Below, piece by piece: positions 1 to 10,362 of a stretch of DNA of 64,000 nt (position 1 is the stretch's first letter; every line of letters begins with the position of its first letter). The stretch is from positions 1,092,711-1,156,710 of the forward strand of contig VXAY01004360.1 of NCBI GenBank assembly GCA_013399855.1, written 5' to 3'. This DNA is from Oxyruncus cristatus. Lineage: Eukaryota; Chordata; Aves; Passeriformes; Cotingidae. The notes beneath the pieces were generated by a model that ran no database searches, was not told the DNA's origin, and was given only the letters and a program-made list of their open reading frames with translations. Both the position numbers and the translations under genes were made by a program.

Positions 1-475
1 CTGACCACCACAGCCCTCAGTAATTATAGCAGCGTCTGAATTCTGAGCTAAAAACAGAAGTGCAGCATGTGCCTATTCCCCATGTGATTCACAAAGCAGG
101 AAATTGAAAGAGCCTGACTGAGAGGAGAGGGAGTGCAAAAGCAATAGACACATCTAGTATTTGTCTCAAACCTGCTACGCCTGGAACGCAGGAGCTGTCA
201 TCTGCCGGCGCTGATTCTGCGTGCAACCAGAGCAGAGCCTGATTGGGTGTAGTAGGACCTAAGGCAAGGGGGAGAGGCAGCGGGGAGAGAGTTGGGCTCG
301 CCGCACCGAAATGTAAACAGTGGGAAGCGAGAAGGGAGTATAACGCCTTTATGCTCCGAACAGCAAGCATCTGGCTCTGGGCTCCCATGGCTCCGGCAGC
401 GTACCTCTCCCAGGTCTCGCTGTGCCTGCCTTGATGAACAGAAGGAGACCCTTCGGAGGATCTCTCGCCTGTGGA
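1..475 (+). promoter_or_regulatory. RPS6KA2: RPS6KA2 upstream and proximal promoter region
   Basis: This is sequence upstream of the TATA box. From about 170 onward CpG dinucleotides become more frequent than in the rest of the window (around 170-235, 270-350 and 385-475), so it looks like the left shoulder of a weak CpG-enriched promoter rather than a full CpG island. An inverted CCAAT pentamer (ATTGG) lies at 242-246, rather far upstream to be called functional. I see no clear GC box. Short open frames on both strands here show no resemblance to a known protein and are probably chance. The promoter role is inferred from the TATA box and exon immediately downstream. Confidence 0.55.
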
Positions 476-483
476 TATAAATA
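476..483 (+). promoter_or_regulatory. RPS6KA2: TATA box of the RPS6KA2 exon 1 promoter
   Basis: The octamer TATAAATA matches the TATA consensus. It sits about 80 bases before the start codon. Usual spacing puts transcription initiation near 503-512, in the pyrimidine-containing stretch before the GC-rich leader, leaving a 5' UTR of about 50-60 bases. The start site is inferred from spacing only, because no strong Initiator consensus is visible there. Confidence 0.7.
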
Positions 484-506
484 GGGGGCAAGCGGGATGC
501 GCTAGC

Positions 507-562
507 TTTCACCGCCGGCGCCGCACCTCCTTCGCGCTCCGCGCCGCAGCTGGGACAGGGCA
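507..562 (+). other. RPS6KA2: Predicted short 5' UTR of RPS6KA2 exon 1
   Basis: This is the leader between the predicted start site (about 30 bases after the TATA box) and the start codon. It is GC-rich with several CpGs and contains no ATG. The left edge is approximate. If transcription starts a few bases further upstream, a three-codon open frame (ATG CGC TAG, 497-505) would enter the leader. Confidence 0.5.
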
Positions 563-661
563 ATGGACATGAATATGAAGAAGTTCACAGTGCGTCGGTT
601 CTTCTCAGTCTATCTCCGCAAGAAGTCTCGGTCAAAGAGCTCGAGCCTAAGTAGATTTGAG
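563..661 (+). CDS. RPS6KA2: RPS6KA2 first coding exon (RSK3 unique N-terminus, partial gene)
   Basis: Thirty-three codons begin MDMNMKKFTVRRFF and end SSSLSRFE. From memory this matches the N-terminus of human RSK3 (RPS6KA2) except at about five residues (3, 4, 9, 20, 32). RSK3 is a serine/threonine kinase activated by ERK and PDK1, with two kinase domains; both would be encoded by exons beyond this window. The segment is basic (KK, RR, RKKSRSK) and rich in serine. It is the part that differs most among RSK paralogues and is reported to anchor RSK3 to the scaffold AKAP6 (mAKAP-beta) in cardiac myocytes. The ATG at 563 has G at -3 and +4, a strong Kozak context; in-frame ATGs follow at 569 and 575. 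The exon ends in phase 0 (GAG) at a GT donor. The TATA box is 80-87 bases upstream. Identification is strong, but rests on recalled sequence. Confidence 0.9.
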
Positions 662-667
662 GTAAAA
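662..667 (+). other. RPS6KA2: Splice donor of RPS6KA2 exon 1
   Basis: The exon closes with GAG and the intron opens GTAAAA. This is a valid but not optimal donor, since position +5 is A rather than G. The reading frame is intact to this point and the amino-acid match to RSK3 stops here, so the boundary is well supported. The junction is phase 0, which agrees with the RSK3 protein continuing directly into the conserved segment before the N-terminal kinase domain. Confidence 0.85.
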
Positions 668-1506
668 TTCACCTTAACTTTGTTAAATACAGCAAATGCC
701 ATTAGGTGCAGGTAACAGAGGTGTAAGAATGCCTGCCTTTACTGATGTGGTAAGTAGGTTAAGGTGCTCTTTCCCTGGAGGTGGTGATATTCGCACCTAC
801 TGTTCTTTGTTTCTGTGTAATTCAGTGCTTTTTCGCTGTAGTATTCAATACATTGAATAGTATATTTAGTGTGTTGCCAAGGATCCTTTTATCAGCCTTG
901 CAGGGGAGGGGAAAGCTGGTTCAGGACATCATGAAGTTGTAGGAAATAATTCCAGATCCACTTAAATTAGCACAAATGACACCATACTTTGAAATAGTCT
1001 CATATTTTAGTCTTCCCCTGCACATATATCATTCTTAGTGCTAGATTTCCAAATAATTAACCCATTTGCTAGTGCCTTCTATATATATATGTGGTATGTT
1101 AGATAGGGATTTTCTTGCTTGATTATAGGTTTTCCTGTTTGCATGTATTTTTTGCATATATCTTCTCTCCAGTGCATCTCCTGCAGCATTGTATAATTTA
1201 TTTTGCTGTAGGAGAAATTGTTCTTCAGGAGGTGGGGGGGGGACACCAGTCAAACCTATAACGGTTTAGCAGTGTGGGAAGATGAAGGCAATTCAAGTCA
1301 GAGGTATTAGCAAATTGGAATGTGTGAACGGGTTAGAACCGGGGTTTCTGCCTCTCTTCCTCGAACCATTGTTCTTCAGCCCTATATTTGGAGCTGTGAA
1401 TAGTCGGCAGGATGTGAAATCAATTGAATAGATGTCAGTTATATTTATGTTGTTCACTTTATCATTGCAGATGATCTGCAACCTCTGCATTAAAATAGAG
1501 ATAGAT
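662..1506. other. Unique intronic sequence
   Basis: No gene or clear repeat is visible. Minor features are a short TA run (about 1080-1092) and a run of nine G (1234-1242). Open frames here are short and do not resemble known proteins. Confidence 0.6.
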
Positions 1507-1612
1507 GGGGCTTGATTCTCTTCTGTCTCACATTTATTTTGTGCTGGTGTACTTCAGTTGACCTCTGAGGAGTTACTCTCATTTGCACTGGTATTCCCGG
1601 GAGTAGGATTAG
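1507..1612. repeat. Relic of an ancient amniote palindromic repeat (candidate)
   Basis: The stretch opens with GGGGCTTGATTCTC and later reads GAGTTACTCTCATTTGCACTGGT. This fits the recalled pattern of an old palindromic interspersed repeat, common in turtles and crocodilians and decayed in birds, whose arms begin GGGCCTGATTCTG and which has a central part around 'ACTCC...GAAGTCAATGGAGTTAC'. The match is diverged and no formal alignment was made, so the family name is left open. Confidence 0.4.
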
Positions 1613-3660
1613 TTTTAGGCTGTGTGAATACATTTTCAAATGTTATTCCCTTAGTGTCCTATTTGAAGCACCAGGTAATTGTTTGAACGTAGAGTTCTTC
1701 ATATGTCATTGCTTAAACAGGACAAGCAGACGAGCAGAGCTTTTGGCCTGTTTGTTTTTATGGTTTTGGTTTTTCTTTTTTTTCCCCTTTGTTTCTTAAC
1801 TCTTTAAAATCAACTTTCTTGAAAAATGATTGTATAAGGTACCTAATTTTATTTACATCATCAAATAGCCATTCTATGCATTTAAAATAAACTATACAAT
1901 AAAAGAATATAAATATTATATAAATAATATAAAATATATAATAAAATGCTCCCTCCTTGCACCAGCCCTGTCCCTGTTGCAAAGTTTCAGCTAGAACAGA
2001 TGTTCTTTGTAACACACTCGAAGTTCTCTAAACTCGTGCTCTACCAGAGAAAACAGAAAGTAGCTCTGGAGTTACATGAAGGAGTTCTGAGGCAAATGAG
2101 TGTCTTCACAGGCTGCCAGTGTCAGGATGGGATGTTAGGAGGGGAGGTGATTTGGTGAGAGCAGAGCCCCACGAAATCTCAACTATTCATTTGAAAGTGC
2201 CATAGTTTTGGAGAAACAGATTCTACCTACCTAATTCTAACACATTAATTATTTAAGTTACTGGATAATCTAGCATGGATGACCAGTACGAGTCAGCAGG
2301 CTAGACCTTGTTTCATTAAAAGAAAAAGAAAGGGGAAGAAAAAAGTCTTTACAATCTCTTTGATCATCAATATTACTTTGCTGGATGTTTTCAATAATTA
2401 TGAAATAGTTTTTCCTTATGTGAGTTTTATTGTAGTGATTTTTTTCTGTGATTTTAAATAATTTGTTTCAAGAAGCAACCTGATACATTTCCCATCGCAC
2501 ATGTAGCATCAGAGCATTTTGTCCACTTCCCTCCTCTCTCCCTTGGCTTGCCAGTAATGACCAACTTGATGCAAAGTGACTCAGTATTATAATGCAATTG
2601 GGAATAAGGGTTGTTCCAACTAGGAAGAAAAAATGATTCATAAAATCTGTTCTGCTATTTTAGTGTGAAAATCATCAGAGATGTTCCTGCTTAGAGGGGG
2701 GGAAACTAAACATGAACATCAAGCCCCCTCTGTGATTTCCATCCCTGAGTACTTCTGTGTAAAAACTTGTAATTGCAGGCTAACGAGTGCTTGTCAGACA
2801 AACAGAAAGTGTAAGGAAGCCTGTTGGTAGCTGGATTTTTAAAAATCAGAATGTTCTTTATCCTAACAGATAGATATTTTTAAAGATGCAGTAAAAAGAT
2901 ACAGTTTATTACATCATGGAATGAGTACAAGTAAAATAAAGGGAAGAAATTTGGAGAAAACACATGTGGCATTGCTTTGCTTAGTGTGCATTAGCTAATG
3001 TACCTGGCAGAAATGGTATTGTGAAATGTCATTTGAAATTTGGAAGGGAACTGTTTTGCCTGAGTTGTGTAAGATTTTTGTTAGGGTATTCTTTTGACCA
3101 GGTGGGAAAGAATGTTGAAGGGTTTAAGATCAATACTCTAGTATCTTTAAAATACTATTAGATACTAAAATATTACAGTAGATTAAAAATAACATTAGTT
3201 ATTTATATAAAGATTAATTCTTCCACTGTGGTATTCTACACTTTAAATTCACTTGCAATGAGCTTCATAGCTCACGAAGCGTGGATACAGATGCAGATAA
3301 TGACTTAGCAAATCACAGCTTGGAACTTGACCTTTAACTTTATTGTTTCACATGCCAATATCATTGCTATATCTGAAACAATAAGGTCATTGCCTTATGC
3401 AGATAGCCGGCTTTTACATTTTGCCCTGCTAAAAGAGGCAGAGCACACTCTGGTAAATCAAATATTACAGGGGTTTAATTTCATCTTTCCTAAAATGTGC
3501 ACTCTTTTTATTGTTCTGGGAAAACCTGGCTGAAATTTGAACTTATTTGGCTCCAGTTTGGGGTTTTCAGTTTATATTATTTTTCGGTATGGCCTGCATT
3601 GTCCTTCATTTGTAAGTATCTAGTGATGTAATTTTATTAAATGTGCAGAGCCAAGTTTTG
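1613..3660. other. Unique, partly AT-rich intronic sequence
   Basis: I see no gene. A T-rich patch lies near 1750-1800 and an AT-rich patch at about 1880-1947. The rest is ordinary intron-like sequence with scattered stop codons in all frames. Confidence 0.6.
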
Positions 3661-3745
3661 CCATTCTGCATGCACGGAGTCCTGATTGAAGTCAGCTGAA
3701 AATCCAGCAAAGTCAATGGGAACTGCATGTGTGCATCTGAGAAAG
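3661..3745. repeat. Relic of an ancient amniote palindromic repeat (candidate)
   Basis: The phrases GATTGAAGTCAGCTG and AAAGTCAATGGGAACTGCATG match the central fold-back portion (...GAAGTCAATGGGA...) of ancient amniote palindromic repeats as I remember them. It is short and diverged, and flanked by unique sequence. Confidence 0.4.
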
Positions 3746-3978
3746 GGCTTTGTTTATGGTTCTTGCTGAGTGTTGATGAACGTGAATGTGAAACCATCAG
3801 GAGAAAGTACACAAGGTGTGGATCTGCTGAAGACTTTGAGACCCAGTGGAATGCATCTTATGGCAGTGAGCAATATCCTTGGACTTATAAATCAAAAGTT
3901 AAATACGCCATTTGAACAAGCTAGGAAATACCTAAGTATGTAAAGAACTTGATTATATTTATTCCAGTGACACAGGAC

Positions 3979-4030
3979 TGGGTTTTTTTTGGTTTTGCTG
4001 GGGGTTTTTTGTTTTGGTTTGGTTTTTTTG
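3979..4030. repeat. G/T-rich low-complexity tract
   Basis: About 52 bases consist of G and T with a single C, including several runs of six to eight T. The complementary A/C type also occurs at 29068-29185. It is a simple-sequence tract with no coding potential. Confidence 0.8.
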
Positions 4031-5009
4031 AAATTACCAATTGAAACATTGCATTTTATTCTTCTGTGAGATGCTTCTGTCTTTTGCATTCCTGATGTAT
4101 TTTTAATTCATTATTCTTACTCTTTAATTTCTTTCTTTTAGTTTTTGTTTTATTGGTAATGATGAATCCAAATGTTTGATGTATGTATGGGGCCTAGAGC
4201 CTAGCAGAGTTTCTGCAAATCAGTGCAAAATTAATCTGGAGCCTGGTGTGTCTCAGCATAGTCAGTTGTGAGAGGCAGGACCTCCTGTGGATGATTCAAG
4301 TGTGGCTCCTCCTTTGGTTCCAACAGTCTCACGTAGAATATGGAAGCGAGTCTATGCAGTCTGGTAAGGAGTAGTGCAGAAGGACTGGCACTGGCTTTAT
4401 AATACTTTGCTGTGAATCTTAGGCTCTGATTCTGGTTTCCTACAAGCTAAAGTTACAGCAGCCTTAGGAAAGTTGCCAGCAAATGCTGAGCTAGACTGCT
4501 CCTTTTGCACAGTGGGCTGGAGCAACGCTTCGCTTGCAAAGGCTTGTGAATTCTTCTGCACTTGTCTAAAGAACAATTCTGTTCTTTGTCAGTAGTATGT
4601 CCTTTATTCTGTCTTCTCTTTTGTATTTTTATAGTTAATCACTTGGTAGAGGAATAGAGTCTTTCTGTAAAAGGTTAGCCAGAAAAAGGCAAGTTAAAGA
4701 AAGGAGATGGGGATTAATAGCCCAAGAACAGCTCTGCAAGGTGCAAATCCTTTAGTTGTTATTTTTTTCCCCGTGGTAATGATCACCTTTGTGATGTGTG
4801 TTCTTGTTACAGCAGGTTACTGACACTATTGTAGTGTCTCACTTCCCCCAGCTGCAGGCAAGACTTTTATGAGGAAATGCTGCAATTCTTGTAGTCTTGT
4901 ACAGCTTGATGGGGGAAGGGAAGCAAGGCAGGGAGAGCAAGCAAGAGCAGGAGGAGGATGTAGTCCATCAGATAGGTCACTTGAGGAGCCAGGAAATCCA
5001 TTTTTCAGG
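4031..5009. other. Unique intronic sequence
   Basis: No gene or recognised repeat. A purine-rich segment lies at about 4910-4957 (GGGGAAGGGAAG followed by GCAAG and GAGGAGGA blocks) and accounts for a short lysine/glutamate-rich frame there. Confidence 0.55.
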
Positions 5010-5110
5010 CTCATTTGACAACTTGCTGTGTCATTACAGGTGGTTCAGACCTTTGTGTTTTGCATTTCCCATTTGCAAAATGAAAATTATGGTGAATATT
5101 CAAGTCCTTT
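5010..5110 (+). repeat. Possible MIR SINE fragment
   Basis: The order ACTTGCTGTGTCATTACAG, a gap, then CATTTCCCATTTGCAAAATG and an ATTATGG block resembles the MIR core and 3' part (CTTGCTGTGTGACC ... TTTCCTCATCTGTAAAATGGGGATAATG). Divergence is high. It could be chance similarity. Confidence 0.42.
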
Positions 5111-5340
5111 GCTACTATTCTACCTATTTACATTGGCTTTGGTGGTAAGAGTGTGCACTCATATGTGTACACATTCATAATAAAGAAATTGCTCCCCAAT
5201 TCCCCAACTACTTATGACTTTATCCCAAATACAGTCTCTTGCGCCTCAGGGTTGCTATGTGCTCCTTTCCACAAGACCAAACTGCTGAGCTACAGAAAGG
5301 GAAAATTAAGCATGTAGATGTAGGGATAACTTGTCCACAG

Positions 5341-5710
5341 GAAAATCATAGAAAATTGGGGCTGAGAGGCATTTAAAAGATTTTAATCTGGGCTCCCTCA
5401 TCTTCTTCCTTAGGCAGTGTCAGCTCTGTCTAAACTATTCCACCAAAGATGGTTTTTTTAACCTGTTATTCAAAGCCTCCAATCATAAATGCCCATAACC
5501 TCCATAGGTGGTATATTTTGCAACATTATCCTTAGCATTTCAGAGTTTTTCTGGTGTCTAGCACAAGTTTTTCCTACAGCAATTTAAGCCTGCGTCTTCT
5601 TGTCCTCCCCACTGTAACTCTGAAAAAGAGATTGTTTCCTTTTCTTTGCAGCAGGATTTGTATGCCTTTGGAAGTTTTTCAGGTTCCTTTCCTCAGTCTT
5701 TCTGTAGGGT
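5341..5710 (-). repeat. Old CR1-type LINE 3' fragment
   Basis: The + strand reads antisense to a CR1/L3-like 3' end. AATCATAGAAAATTGGGGCTG (5345) corresponds to the antisense tail 'AATCATAGAAT...GGGTTGGAAGG'. Further on, AATTTAAGCCTGCGTCTTC and TTGTCCTCCCCACTG fit the older CR1 consensus, followed by a TTTCAG...CCTCAGTCTTTC block. The fragment holds no open reverse-transcriptase frame. Boundaries are approximate and the subfamily is not determined. Confidence 0.6.
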
Positions 5711-8540
5711 AGGAATAATGTGTTTCCTCCTTTCTGGAAGTTAGCGACTTCCGGGAACAAGACCCTGGGCTAGTCACAGCAACATTGTTAGGTAGTATCA
5801 CTTTCTTTTTTTGGATGCTAATCGTCCCTTGTAAAAATCACTTATATTTTGAAGGCCCCTACCCTGTCAAAGACCAATCGAAATTGTTGTTTTATGCTCC
5901 ATTTCCACCATCTAAATGTCTGCATGATACCCTGTTCTGATGGTATTTGGCATCCAGACCAGAGCTGACAGACTTGATCCGTGGGCTCTGATGTCAGATC
6001 AGTTCTGACATACATCACATAATTAAACATAGGCTCTGGTCACATAACCAGGGTACATGCATGTTTGGGCATAGAGCAGGGGCCTGGGATCATAATTTAA
6101 CAGAAGAGGTCTTCATTTGGTTGTGGGATGGGTCATGTCTGATCAGCTGATAGGACAAGCACATGCATACCTTGTGTGACGCAGTGATATGGTAAATAGA
6201 TGTTTGATCCTGATCACGGGCCTCTCCACTGTCTGTGAGCCAGGTTCCCTGTGCCTGGAGCATTTGTGTGGGGGTGTGCAGGAGAAGAAGAGCTGAACCT
6301 GGTGGACTGGTTGGAACCTGTGGGCAGCTGAGTCCCCACCTAGCAGTTATTTGGAGTAACGTAGTTTTATACAAGAGGCAAATGTGTAATTTTATTCTAG
6401 GTTTTAGCTCCAAATATTGTATCTTGTCTGACCCTGTGGCGTAAAAAGTCTTCTCAGAGGGCTTAGCTTTTCTGCACCTATTTTTATTATCCATAGCATT
6501 TGATTCATGCACTTTTCTGCTGGTCTCAGGAGAGGACTCCTTTTGTGTGTGCTTTCTGCATTTGTGTCCTCACAGGTAACTGGAAATATTCCTAAAGTGA
6601 GATAGAAATCAGAGCAAAAACCCTCCTTATGTTGATTTACCAGTTACCTAAAAAACAAATACTTTTCATCTAAATATTTGGTAGTCATTTCCTTTGTTTG
6701 CTTAACAGGACTTACTGTACCAGTTCAGCAAGGATTCGGTAAAAGTATTTGCTGTTAAAGACTCGAAGTACTTCAGAGTGGTTAGTTCTACACACAGGAC
6801 ACACTCTGTGTATGCCATCAGCTCTTACAGAGTACAGTTTTGCTTCCTGGAGAACAAAGTCACAGGAAATGGAAAAGAATGATTGGATCACTACATCTGC
6901 CTTGAAAATAGCTCTCTGACTGAGGATGTGTAATGAAGCAAGTGATACATCTATTCAAGGTCCTTGCATGACAGCTACAATTCACACCCAGGGAAATGCC
7001 TTCCAGGCACATAATTTGGGAGGCATGTTTCCTCACTGGGTGCATGGATGATAGTGGAGTGGCCACAGCATGGCTTTGGAAGACTTTGAAGGGAGCAGTC
7101 ATCCTTTAGCTATGCAATCTCTCTCACAGCTTTCAGCTGTACTGTATTTGAAATGTGTCAGTGTTTCAGCAGAGCTGCATTTACTGTGGGATGCGAGAGA
7201 ACTTAGAGCTCTCTTCTAGCTGAGAGCCAGGAGTTCAAGGATACTGGAAGTGCGAACCATTTAAAGTACAGAAGACAAAACTGTGATGTTCCGAATGAAA
7301 AAAACCTTTTCCTCATATTGCAGTGATATTATTAAGCATTGTGTAGCAGTGTACAGGCAAGAAGAGAAGGTAGAGGTTACCAGTGTGCTTTCAGATGGTA
7401 AGTGATGATAGTAATTGGGAAAATGCCAGTTAACTTATTAAACCTTAACCCATGAACCCATACAAACTCCAGGTGTAATTAAAGGGTGTCATGCTCTTTC
7501 CTGCAGGGCCAAATCTGAACCTGTGTATGACTGGCAGAAGGCCGTAAATAGTTCTCTTTTGAGGAGTTGTTACGAGTAAACTCAAGGTTTTGCAACGAGG
7601 GGAACTGAGTATGTGGGGTTTGTCTACAAAAGTCACCTTTCTCTGTTGGTAAACAATGAAAGCTACCCAGTCCTGCTTGCTCTCGGAAGTACCACCCTCA
7701 ACACAATTTTGTGGTACCCTCTTGTGATGTCTAACAGGAAAATATCAGCTCAGTGCTGCAACATGGGACTTCTTTAGAGATATTTGAATGCTAGGTTGTG
7801 TCAGTTCATGCTACACATTATGAGTAAAAAGTAGAGGTGAGCTGAGTTTGATGGTAGGCAGGAAAAGAATTTTTTTCTTTTCTTGGTTTGTGTAAACATG
7901 TGTAATATGGTTTATACATGTGTATTTGCATTCAGGGTCTGCGATTTTATGTTGTGCCTTTTTTCGAAGTTCTGTAGAACTCAACAAGGAGAAAACTAGT
8001 ATGATCAGACTATTTTAGACTTTGTACAAAAATTTAGCTTAAAAACCCATTTAATACAGGATGTTTCTACTACAAGTAGGGGAATACTATTGAAGCATAA
8101 TAAAAAATTACATCTGTTCAAGAGGAATATTAGAGGTTGGCCTTAAAAACTGCAGAGAAAGCTTCACTCAGTGCTGAATTTGTGAGTGTTATCTATCAAT
8201 ATTTACAAGATTGAGCCTTTGACATCTCCATATATGTATTAACACAAATATGTATTCCAGACTCAAAGTTTTACCATGTTTCTAGGGGAGAAGAAATCCA
8301 GTAATACCTTCAACTAGCAGTATATGGCACAGAATGCTGCATGTCATAAGAAAGAGTGAATGATTTAGGTGGTGGTGAGAACTGTTGAAAAATGCTCAAA
8401 AACATTTGGAAAAGTTCAAACCTATAGGTTTGAAAGATCCGTGTATTGTAGAATGTTTTTTGGGATTGAGCATTTTTTGGGATGGTGATGCTCTGGAGAA
8501 AGAGGGTTTGCCCTTGGCATTTGTCCCTACTGTCCCAGAA
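5711..8540. other. Unique intronic sequence
   Basis: No gene. A minus-strand frame at 6090-6512 (140 codons) has no recognisable domain and no splice or promoter context. AGGGCCAAATCTGAACC near 7503 may be another scrap of an ancient amniote repeat, too short to call. Confidence 0.55.
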
Positions 8541-8707
8541 GTCAGTGTTGCTGAGCGGTGCTCACACAGCACCAAGGCTGTTTCCCAATATTCCCCCACA
8601 CACACCAGTAGTCTGGGGGTGGGCAGGATCTTGGGAGGGGACATAGCCAGGACAGCTGACCCAAAATGACCAAATGAGTATTTCATACCGTATGACATCT
8701 GCTCAGA

Positions 8708-8714
8708 TATAAAA
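8708..8714 (+). promoter_or_regulatory. TATA box inside the LTR
   Basis: TATAAAA lies at the position where this LTR family carries its promoter, just after the GACATCTGCTCAG segment. It is in the same orientation as RPS6KA2, so residual LTR transcription would run with the gene. Activity today is unknown. Confidence 0.6.
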
Positions 8715-8893
8715 GTTAAAGGAAAGGAGGAGGTGGGGGAGCATTTGTTGTTACGCTGTTGGTGTTCTGGAGCAACCACTGCACATACTGAAACCTTACT
8801 TCTCAGGAAATGGCTGGACAATGCCTGCTGATGGAATTAGATAATGTCTTTTGTTGTTCTTTGCTTTTGCATGCAGTCTTTGCTATTGCTTCT

Positions 8894-8899
8894 ATTAAA
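8894..8899 (+). terminator. LTR polyadenylation signal ATTAAA
   Basis: The hexamer ATTAAA occurs in the R region of the sense-oriented LTR. The family consensus as I recall it has the same hexamer here. In the intron it could act as a weak premature poly(A) site on the sense strand; this is inference only. Confidence 0.45.
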
Positions 8900-10327
8900 C
8901 TGCCTTTATCTTGACCCATTAGGGTTTCTTCCATCTTTTTCTCCACTGCCCACATGAGGAGGAGAGTGAGAGAGAGGCTTTGGAGGGCACCTGGCATCAC
9001 CACATTTGGCTGGGGGGGGAAAGTTTTTTCTTCCAGTAAAAATTTATGTTGTGTTTTCCAGTGAGTAACAAAGAAAATCCTGCAGCATTTTAACTTTGTT
9101 TTCTCCACTTTCACGTTGAGAGCGACTAGTGGACAGGTTCTGTGACTCTGACAGATATTTTTGTCTTCAACTTCTGCATCAGCAGATCTCCATGCCAGTC
9201 TTTCCTGTATGATACAATCTCTTTGACTAGAAAATGCCTGGGACAGCAATTAAACATTGTAATTGTGTTCATTTTAAAGCCATCTCTCTAAATATCTGAA
9301 ACCCTGCTGGATCTGCTGCTAGTCTGCACAGTATCTACTTTATTCCTGTATGGTTATGCATTGCAATTACTGCTAAAGTATAATCGGAAAGCAAGGCTTT
9401 ATATTAGATTATTTCTATGACAGAGTTCAAGACCATTTTGTATCACTAGATTTGAATTTTTTGATTACTAAATTTGTGCAGATGTTAAATAGTACATACT
9501 TCAGAAGTTTTTTAATAACATTTAATTATGTTGTAAAAACCAGAAGTTTTTTTCTGGCAAGGAAAATCACTAACTTTTCTTCCAAAAAAACCCTCCTTAA
9601 TGTTTCATTAAATTAATACTATCAAGATAGCTAACCCAAGACATTTTCAAAATGTGAATGGTTTTCACTTGTTGGCATTTTGTGGCTGATTTCAAGCACA
9701 TTGCAGTGCCTAAATTTGAAAGCATGGAGAAGATGATGTATCTGTTCTTGTTTTCCAGATTCTCAGACCCTTGGAAGTTACCTTCTTTGTATGTGGCAAC
9801 CAGTGAAATCAGCATAGGAAAGTGTGGTAGTTAATCTGAGCTCTTACTTTTGCATTCTGTCAACATGTCTTCAACTTCTCCTTGTAAAAGAGGACCATGT
9901 GTTTATGCTCACTCAAGAACTGGGTGAAAGTGTGCTATATGAATCCATACAGAAGAAAACGCTGTGTGGGGCAAAGGCAGCAAAGCCCCCACTGAAGTAG
10001 GCATCAACTACTCAGTCTCTCCAGCACTGTGAAGTTGTAATAAAACTTTAGTTTTTATTATTTAGGCCTCCTTTGTCTGTGGTGAAGTTTTAGCAATTGT
10101 AAGTCAAAAATACATAAAGCTTGTAAAGCAGAAGTTGGATCAAACTAAGCTGAGGGGCATTGAGGGGAGACTTTGCCTTCTCTTTTAAAAACTTGTAATG
10201 TACATTATTCTTAGTTTGTTGGCTAACTCAAGCCATTATGTCATAAGGACAAGCCCTTTGGGGGCATTTTCTCTGGTCTGAAAAAAAGACAGTTGCACCA
10301 TGTTAACTGAGTACTGATACAAGACAA

Positions 10328-10362
10328 CCCCCCCCCCCCCCNNNNNNNNNNNNNNNNNNNNN
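10328..10362. other. Poly-C run ending in an assembly gap
   Basis: Fourteen C (10328-10341) run straight into 21 undetermined bases (10342-10362). The homopolymer probably caused the read or assembly break, so the true length here is uncertain. Confidence 0.95.

Larger units (their letters stand above)
8541..9004 (+). mobile_element. Solo LTR of an avian ERVL-like endogenous retrovirus
   Basis: Sense-strand landmarks occur in the order known from a common avian ERVL LTR: TTGCTGAGCGGTGCTCACACAG (8549-8570); a GGGAGGGGACATAGCCAGGACAGC block (8634-8657); an ATACCGTATGACATC block; TATAAAA (8708-8714); an ATTAAA signal (8894-8899) in a block reading ATTAAACTGCCTTTATCTTG; and a terminal CACCACA. 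The same 3' portion recurs in reverse complement at 30908-31225, an internal confirmation. The usual 5' segment before 8541 is missing or too diverged, and no gag, pol or env frame is adjacent, so this is a decayed solo LTR. Two minus-strand frames at 8396-8821 and 8803-9249 run antisense through it and are not genes. Confidence 0.83.

Noticed and set aside
8396..9249. Two adjacent minus-strand open frames (141 and 148 codons) that look like a split gene
   Set aside because: They run antisense through the LTR at 8541-9004 and are explained by it; no protein family is recognisable.
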